DNA from: Haemaphysalis longicornis
Taxonomy: Eukaryota; Arthropoda; Arachnida; Ixodida; Ixodidae
Length of the DNA stretch: 64,000 nt
Assembly: GCA_013339765.2 (NCBI GenBank)
Contig: CM023449.1
Location: 119,106,957 to 119,170,956 of the forward strand
Direction of reading: 5' to 3'
In this document: piece by piece, positions 57,372-64,000 of the stretch
Layout of the letters: each line of letters begins with the position of its first letter
How positions within the stretch are numbered: position 1 is the stretch's first letter
Translations under genes and position numbers: made by a program
The notes under the pieces: generated by a model
What the model was told of the DNA's origin: nothing
The model's database searches: none
Seen by the model: the letters and a program-made list of their open reading frames with translations, nothing else

Positions 57372-58610
57372 AAGACTTAGTTTTGCCTCCGGAACCAGAG
57401 AATGGTTGTATAGAACTCTTTTCACTAACAGAGATTACTTGCTCGTTCTGATATAAGGGTGCTTTACCGATACTGCCCAGCTTAAACAAACCCTGTGCTT
57501 TAAGCTGGCCCAACGGGCCACAGAATTAAGTGCGCTGGGGGGAGCACTTAATTAAGCGCAAAAATCAAGTTGTAAGCAGAAACAAATTAGGTGGAATAAC
57601 TTGCAGCTCAAGTTGAGTTCATAATGTGTTTTCCCCCAGGACATGTAACATGAAAGATGAATGACGCCCAGCCGGCAGAATATCTCTGTAATGAATGAGA
57701 AACCGAGGGATGGAACACGTAGGCAAGGAAGAAAAAAGAACGGACGCAGGGAGAAATAAAAAAAAATTGTGGGCAGAGGTTTTTTTCGGAAACTTTCAGG
57801 AGTGCTTAAAATATCTGCGAAAGTCCTCCGTCCTGCAGGGAACCACAAAGGGACAGTTCAATGTGATAACTGATTGAGTTAGTTGAAACTCCGTAACTAC
57901 AACAAACAGCCTACCCCTCGAAACATCGATTCCCTACGCCACTATGTCACCTGAGGCTGTTGTCTTGCGCGGCATTCGTTAAAATGGTATAATAGCTGGG
58001 GCACGTTGGCTGCAGGTAGGTCGGCTGAGGGCGGGTGGATCCCTCGCTAATTCGAGCATTGCCGGTGCTTGCTCGCTATCATTGAGGACGTACCCAGGAG
58101 CTGCTCCGCACCCTGCAAGTGATTATGTCGATTGCTGGCATAGGCACCCCGTATTGTTGAATAAGAACAGGGTTCTGAAAACGGCTATGCTAAAGAACGT
58201 GAAACAGGTTCCACGTTGCGCCAGAGCGTCAGGAAGCCGAACGCTTCCAGGCTGAACTCGTCAAGGGTAATGCGATGACGTCAGGGTCACTCGATCATTT
58301 TCTCTGGCCGCCTAGTGCAGCCTTCCTGAATTGCATTCCTTGTCATAGCTCCAACGCTTTTATATCATCTTCTGTAATTATTCCGCCTCCTGAAGTTCCC
58401 GCCGGCTTATTGTTAAGGCACCATGCTATATAGAATTCCGAACATCTCCTACCTTTGGTACTCCTTCAACCTCTTGGCTTGCCATGATTCTTCTCGAAAA
58501 AGCTTTCTCTCCCACTTTTGCGTTGTTTCTCTCTAAAACAGTTCATTAAAATAGGCGATTGTATTTATAGCTTCGGGTTATCGTAACGGAGGGTACTAGA
58601 CACCAGATTT
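57372..58610. other. Unassigned sequence
   Basis: No gene or repeat is recognised. Confidence 0.4.
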
Positions 58611-58745
58611 TTTTTGTGCTGTCAGGGCGCCGCCATTTTCCTGCAGTCGGGGCGCCACTTTGCGTGCGCTTCCTGGGCAACTGCGAGAAGAGAAGCCACC
58701 CGCCCCAGTTTCCTGCCACCGCTCACGCTGAACTCTGTATTGGGC
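58611..58745. promoter_or_regulatory. GC-rich patch with YY1-like motif
   Basis: GCGCCGCCATTTTCCTGCAG at 58627 contains GCCGCCATTTT, the inverse of the AAAATGGCGGC YY1 motif found at many housekeeping starts. A second GGGGCGCCACTTTG follows. No adjoining exon is convincing. The frame at 58808-59236 is unrecognised. Confidence 0.2.
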
Positions 58746-60340
58746 GACGTCCTAAGGTGCCTAATCTGGTTTAAAAATTGGTTCACCTCATAGCTCATTG
58801 AAGTTATGTGAGGAGTAACTGTATGCCAGCTTTGCTAACGCTGTACATAGATCGCGAACGCAGCTTGTCGGGACATTGTTCTGGCAGATATGACGCCCTT
58901 GAACCTCTATTTTGCCCAGTTCACTTTTCGTGGCAAATTGATTATTGGGTCCTATGTTTAATTAGCTTTGCGCTCAACTTTTTCCCGTGCCCACGCTCGA
59001 ACACCAGCAAAGGAATGATATTCACTGGACTTGCGTCAATTCGAAGAATTGATTTAACTTGTAGGGAAGAGAAGTTTATGATGGGCAACGTCAGGGGCGA
59101 ATACCCGGACTTGCGACAGAAGCCCGTGACCGGACTTGTTGTTGCAAGGCATCTAGATTTGAAGTATTTTCAACTCAGCATGACGACCCATTTGCGGCAG
59201 TGCTCACGGTACCCGGGAAACTACTCTGGTAATTAAAATTTGCACACACGTGCGCTTTCTCATTCCGAACATTTCTTGCTTGAAGATTTTGGTTGTGACT
59301 GCCGTGAACAAGAAACCGGTGGTGCTCGAGCGAAAAGCCTCGGTTTATGGCTAAATTCATAGGTCACTGCAACCTTCACGTGGGATTGAAAATACAAGTA
59401 ACTGACTGTAAAAAGTTGGGTACAGAAATGGACCACAAACACTGTGGCAAGGCAACATATAACATCACCAGCTGTGATTTCGGCGAAAACAAGGTGCGAC
59501 ATGCAGCATTCGCAATCTATGTACGGAATATGGAAACCTGACTTTTAATTAGGTCTGGCTCACCTCGAATGCGCTCTCTGGTGAATAGGGGAACTTTGAC
59601 GTACAGGCAAGTACAATAGCAAATTTTAAATCCAGACTGGACGCTGCAGTAGGCCACAAAATACACAGTCCAGCAGGAGCGGCGGCATGCGGATGGGGCA
59701 GCGCGGCAGATCTTCCCGCAGTCCCCCAGGGTGCGCCGGTATAGCGCCGCACCGGTTGCAAAATAATTGCGGCGCCCTAACAGCGCCGGAAAATTCCTGT
59801 GCATATATATAGGTAATCCTGCATCACTCCGGGCACTACTTTGGGGGCAATCAGTTATACTGCCGGTATGTTTGGAATTGCATTTTCTGATGCATTTTTC
59901 CTTTCAACTTAATGCAAAGTGTATAAACCTTAACCACACCCTCTTCACATGCAAATTTTTTGGTTTTTTTATTTATTACTTATTTTTTATTTATTTGTAG
60001 ATACTGCAGCCAGTTACAGCAACACGATTTAAATGTCATACATATAAACAAAACAGAGCCAACAACACAACATACAGGATGCGTACCAATCGAAAAGTTC
60101 TTAGTAAAAAAACACACACCTCACTACAACTTTTTGCAAATGCAGATACGCGTTGCTCTGTAACCGCTTCATAGGCAATATCGTTAGTCTTGGGCCCCTA
60201 GTGTGCTAGTAAGGTCGTTTTATGACAGCCTCCGATACTACTTAGGAATTAGGTTTAAGCGCCTCCGTCAAATCAATATCTCTTTTCCTGAAGCAGTTCT
60301 CGGCTCTTAAACCCCACACCTATGATGGTGCACCAACTAA
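58746..60340. other. Unassigned sequence
   Basis: Frames at 58808-59236 and 59347-59541 (the latter with ITSCDFGENK) show several Cys but no family signature. An AT-rich run lies at 59955-60000. Confidence 0.4.
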
Positions 60341-60344
60341 CCGG

Positions 60345-60480
60345 TATCGGCACATAAGAGAGTTATAGCAGATCGGAAAAATGGTTGCGGTACGGTACGC
60401 GGTACCCGTTACTGGACTGTACGGGGAAGGCACATTTTAAGAGTCATAGCAGACCCTTATTTCCGGACATGTTACCAGGC
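60345..60480 (+). repeat. Dispersed repeat, copy 1
   Basis: TAAGAGAGTTATAGCAGATC followed by GGTACGGTACGCGGTACC matches, inverted, the sequence at 63150-63215 (GGGTACCGTACCGAAAC ... GGTCTGCTATAACTCCTTA). A second AGTCATAGCAGACC follows at 60442. Confidence 0.65.
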
Positions 60481-61255
60481 CGTATATAAAATCGGGACTG
60501 GGAGCGCCATCTGGCGCCGAATTGGGTTAACACGCTGCGTGAAGGAGCAAAAAATACTTGTTTTTAATATTACCAGATATTGCGATTCAAAAAGTGTATA
60601 TTTTTAAACTTTGAAGCTTTTACACCAACTTAAGGCATTATGTACGCCCTACGCACTATTTTTATAGCTACAAAGAGAGCCCTAAGCTGAGGCAATCCAA
60701 GACAGGCGAATTGACTTTCCGAAGTCCCGTTGCCGGAAAGGCCAGAATACTCGGACCGAACTTTCACGATGAAGTTTGCGCAGCACCAAATCTACCGGAG
60801 CAGGACGCCGTATGTGCGTGGGGCTGAAGTACATTGAGCGAAGACACGGCACCCGCCGCCGCGTCGGTCACTGCTGGGTTGCTCTTAGTGTAGCTAACTT
60901 AACCTCCGTACACAGGATCAACGGTGGCCTTCAGTAAACCGACCGTATGAGGGAGCTTCCCACATGGGTTGTACGAGTTTGGAAATTCTTCGCGAGTCGC
61001 TGGCGTTTCTTGCATTAAATATTACTTTTGAGTTATCAAAGGCAAAAAAGGCTGTAGAAAAAAAACCAATGTTCCCGGGGAGATTAGAACTTAGAACTAG
61101 GGGCTTTGAGAACATGTAGCCGACATTTTACTTCTCGTCAACTTCAACATTTCTTTTAGATGCAACTGCATCTCCTTCACTCGCCTTGTCCCGCCATACG
61201 GCGTTGTTGTCCGTCAACACCCCTCCCCCTACACTACAAAAAAATAATAGTTAGC
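60481..61255. other. Unassigned sequence
   Basis: A short ATG-led string MKFAQHQIYRS at 60769 stops after about 22 residues. Nothing is supported. Confidence 0.4.
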
Positions 61256-61395
61256 GGCGCCCGGTTTCGATCCCACGACCCTGTGGGCGGAACGCAAGGT
61301 ACATGGTGCTCTTCGCACTGCGCCACAAAACCGAGAGAGAACCATGTGCTACGGACGCGCCTTATATCCTTGACTCATTCAAACTACGTCAAGAA
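61256..61395 (-). mobile_element. tRNA-derived SINE copy with shared tail
   Basis: The minus strand carries the same tRNA-like head as 42441 and 46814 (B-box region GGATCGAAACCGGGCGCC). On the plus strand it is followed by CGCGCCTTATATCCTTGACT, the same string that adjoins the head in element M. Here no M termini are present, so the module exists independently of M. Confidence 0.7.
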
Positions 61396-63149
61396 GCTAC
61401 TGATACAACGCATGATGGGGCAATGATTAATACTTGCAATAAAAGAAAAGAAAAGAAGCTCCCACTTACAGCAACAGTGATGGAGTAAAGGTTGTTGCGA
61501 CAGCCAAGCCCCCAGAATACCACTTAGAGAGATTGGCCAAGATTGGCCAATAAAACATAATAGTAATCATAAAACATAATCATCATACGCGTTCCCGACA
61601 CTTTTCTCGCAATTTCAGAATCAATACAACAGAAAAACCAAGTGAACCCCACAATGCATCGCATCTACACAGGATTCCCCTCGCGGGGACGCGGGCGCAA
61701 TTTTTTTCTTTATTGCCAGTCTTCAACCCATATGTTCAACACAAACATAACCACACGCTAGATGTGGTACGAGACACACCGACATAAACCGCCCAACCGT
61801 TACTCCGTTAGGCTTTGTCAATTAAACTTCGCTTTAGAGTAATAACGGCTCAAGAAAATCCAACCAATCTGGTACTGGCTGCTGGACTCCCAGCCGCTCA
61901 ACGAACTGCGTGACACTCTCCCGCAGTAACTGCCGGGCCGGTCGGGCATCCACGTCGCCTTGAATCCACGCCATGCGCGCCCGCCATAGGCTGTAAAGGC
62001 CTAGGAGCTTTAATAAAACTTACGGGAGGCCTTCTTATTTTCTGTGGGTATATATCGTATACCGTGCGGGTTAAGTGGGAAGTCTTTGTGTAACGTTCGC
62101 TGCATAACATCCAAAAAGTGAACCGCCATTCAGCAGGGTATAAAAACGTGGTGTATTTTACCCGGTTGTTTACAAATTGCGCAGTCAGTTCCCCACGGTG
62201 TATCTAACCCCTTTTCTCTTAATCATGTTAGCGCAGTAAGTGTCCCCGAATGAAGTTCGAAAAAAAAAAGGACTTTACCCCCGGTTTTACAGCCATTAGC
62301 TTAACTCTTTTGAGTACATCCTGCCCTCTCCGCCTTCTTTCTACAGTTCTCTATATCGCAGTACCGCGAACCGCGACATAGAGAAATGTACAAAGAACCG
62401 CTTGCACAAGTGTGCAAAATGCTGCCCGTCAAGCTGGGCTCTCAGTACATCCGGCTGGCTGCTTGTAGTTTTTCGTTGTAGTTGAGAGGCCCTCACAGTG
62501 ATACCGCCTATTCCTCACTCGCCGACTTGCAGAAGGGCCTCGTTTTGCTGTTAATAGCAGCTATGCAGCCGGATCACCCCTATTTAAACTTATTTAAAGC
62601 CAGGGCACTTGGGTCGGAACAATGTTTCGCGTGCTCCTTGAGCTATCAGACCACGCGGAGTTCACTTTTGTAGCGTAAGCATCACTGGTCGAGGTTGAGC
62701 AGTTTCGCGTGGTTCCTGGAGAGCCGTGCTGCGCATGCGCGAGGAGCAGTGACGTCTCAAGGTTCGCGCGCCGGAGCCGCCGCTGCCGCGATTGGATTGG
62801 ATTGGTTTTGGGTTGGATTGAAAATTGTTTAAGCAGCAGTAAGTATGATAATCCGCTAATTCTAGACAACCAGGAAAGCTAAGAATAATGGGCTGAACCT
62901 TAGCTCACGCTACGTATATCCTGGCTTAGCCGAGCTCAGCTAATGCTAATTTTTGCAACCTTATTACCCTCAAACTATTTTAAATTTTTAGATTTACAAT
63001 CCGTCTTTTGAGCTCCAGTAGGCGTGAGCCAACCGTACGTCTACCAAACCCTTCCAAAAGCGGTCGTTCGCTTTGTAATGACAGACACGGTACGTCTCGG
63101 TACCGTCCTGCCAAGCCGCTCCGGTTTACGGCATGGTACTGCGCATGCG
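61396..63149. other. Unassigned sequence
   Basis: No gene is recognised. 62788-62820 holds repeated ATTGG units (GATTGGATTGGATTGG). Confidence 0.4.
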
Positions 63150-63215
63150 CGGCGGCCTCCAGCCGGGAGAGGGTACCGTACCGAAACAAATTTGCCGGTC
63201 TGCTATAACTCCTTA
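63150..63215 (-). repeat. Dispersed repeat, copy 2
   Basis: This is the inverse of 60345-60420. It shares GAGTTATAGCAGACCGG, the following AAATTTGTTTCGG and the GTACGGTACC palindromes. Confidence 0.65.
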
Positions 63216-64000
63216 TTTATGCAGTTCTCTGAAATTTCTTCGTAAAGGCTCATGTAGCGCCCGCATAACACGAAGACACAGCACACCAGTGTTTTACACG
63301 TTCCACTACGGCAATAACAAAAGCTCTTGTCTGGTTCCTTCGAGAGCTTCGCATTCAACCCCCGTCATCGTTAGAAAGAAGGGTGCATGATTTTTCTTCT
63401 TCGAAGAAGCCTTTTCTGAAGAAGCCTTTCCCGAGGACGGCCAAATTGGGTAGCCTATAGGAAGAGAAACACAGCAGAGGCTTGTGGCGTTTTGTACTAG
63501 CTTTTGCGCCCTAAGGCTTGGCATATAACTGTCACACTCTAGCAAACTAAAGTGCACAGAAAGAACGCGGTTTCCCCTGCCGTTCCTTCACAAACATAAC
63601 CAGTTACCGTTACAGTTCAACCAACTCTTAATGCAATGGCCGCGTTCCTCCGTTCCTCCCAAAAAGAACTAGTTCCAGTAACGTTATTTCTTGGAACCCC
63701 GTTCCGTACAACACCACAGAAGACGAATTATCGTGTCTCCAAAGTGGCTATATTACATGTTCCATTATAAGCTGTAGTAGACAGGGCCGCCCATACGAAA
63801 CAACGAGCTTTTTGTAACCTTCACTCAGACTGCCTCCGCACGCTTACACAAAAATCGAAGGATACGTTGGCTTCAATAAAGTGATCTTGTTTGTGCCCTT
63901 ATGGGGACGTAAAAGAAATTGTTCCTCAACAATCGCGCATGTTCTTCAAGCCACCACATAAAAATGGGTTTTTGTGATCATGTGGACCTTTCCTTGATCT
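63216..64000. other. Unassigned sequence
   Basis: No feature is recognised up to the window end. 63400-63432 has a short direct repeat (TTCTTCGAAGAAGCC and TTCTGAAGAAGCC). Confidence 0.4.

Noticed and set aside
60769..60840. ATG-led MKFAQH string, reminiscent of the start of SPX-domain proteins
   Set aside because: The similarity ends after six residues and the frame stops after about 22.
1..64000. CRISPR arrays, prokaryotic operons, rRNA genes and functional tRNA genes
   Set aside because: None found. All tRNA-like sequences lack a closing acceptor stem and lie in SINE or transposon contexts.

Overview
This window is eukaryotic, gene-poor and dense in transposable elements. It reads as nuclear DNA of an arthropod, most likely a hard tick. 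The evidence for that is the mix of element families: I-clade, RTE-like and jockey/CR1-like LINEs, a Penelope-like element with a GIY-YIG domain, Ty3/gypsy and BEL/Pao elements, a Tigger-like element, and a tRNA-derived SINE whose body resembles one I recall from ixodid genomes. There are long AT-rich non-coding stretches and no bacterial gene organisation. The species assignment is inference.

Layout. 1-7.8 kb is mostly unassigned sequence with small dispersed repeats and a SINE (4.78-4.99 kb). 7.85-10.13 kb is a decayed LINE on the minus strand. 10.8-13.0 kb is locally CpG-rich, with one small open frame and two CRE-like sites. 13.1-16.1 kb is a cluster of a Penelope-like fragment, a tRNA-like SINE, and an I-clade LINE that carries a short foldback insertion. 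16.3-20.2 kb holds nothing recognised. 20.18-25.95 kb is an old Ty3/gypsy element on the minus strand with both LTRs, followed directly by a LINE 3' end with a (TAAA)n tail (25.98-26.83 kb). 27-35 kb is mainly unassigned, with two strong hairpins (28.4 and 28.95 kb). 35.0-35.3 kb holds the best candidate for a real host gene start: an NRF-1-type palindrome, then an Arg-rich, mitochondrial-presequence-like open frame that ends at a consensus splice donor.

35.98-39.18 kb is a structurally complete, very recent BEL/Pao element (201-bp LTRs, CATGT target duplication, tRNA-Phe-type primer site). It retains only gag and protease. 39.4-48.1 kb is the most structured part of the window. A unit of three blocks (P, about 1.2 kb; M, 332 bp; X, 673 bp) occurs twice in opposite orientations and in circularly permuted order, P-M-X then inverted M-X-P. 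A hairpin-ended element entered one P copy and a 5'-truncated RTE-like LINE entered one M copy, while the opposite arm keeps both empty sites.

49.4-50.3 kb is a Tigger-like relic. 50.4-53.2 kb holds three LINE pieces, including a reverse transcriptase with intact catalytic motifs but several frame breaks. 53.2-64 kb is mostly unassigned; it has a few cysteine-rich open frames that could be exons, a third tRNA-like SINE, and a dispersed repeat pair.

No intact protein-coding gene can be shown from start to stop. The genes present are retroelement relics, and the host signal is limited to candidate exons. The positions of insertions relative to the inverted duplication allow a relative history to be read.
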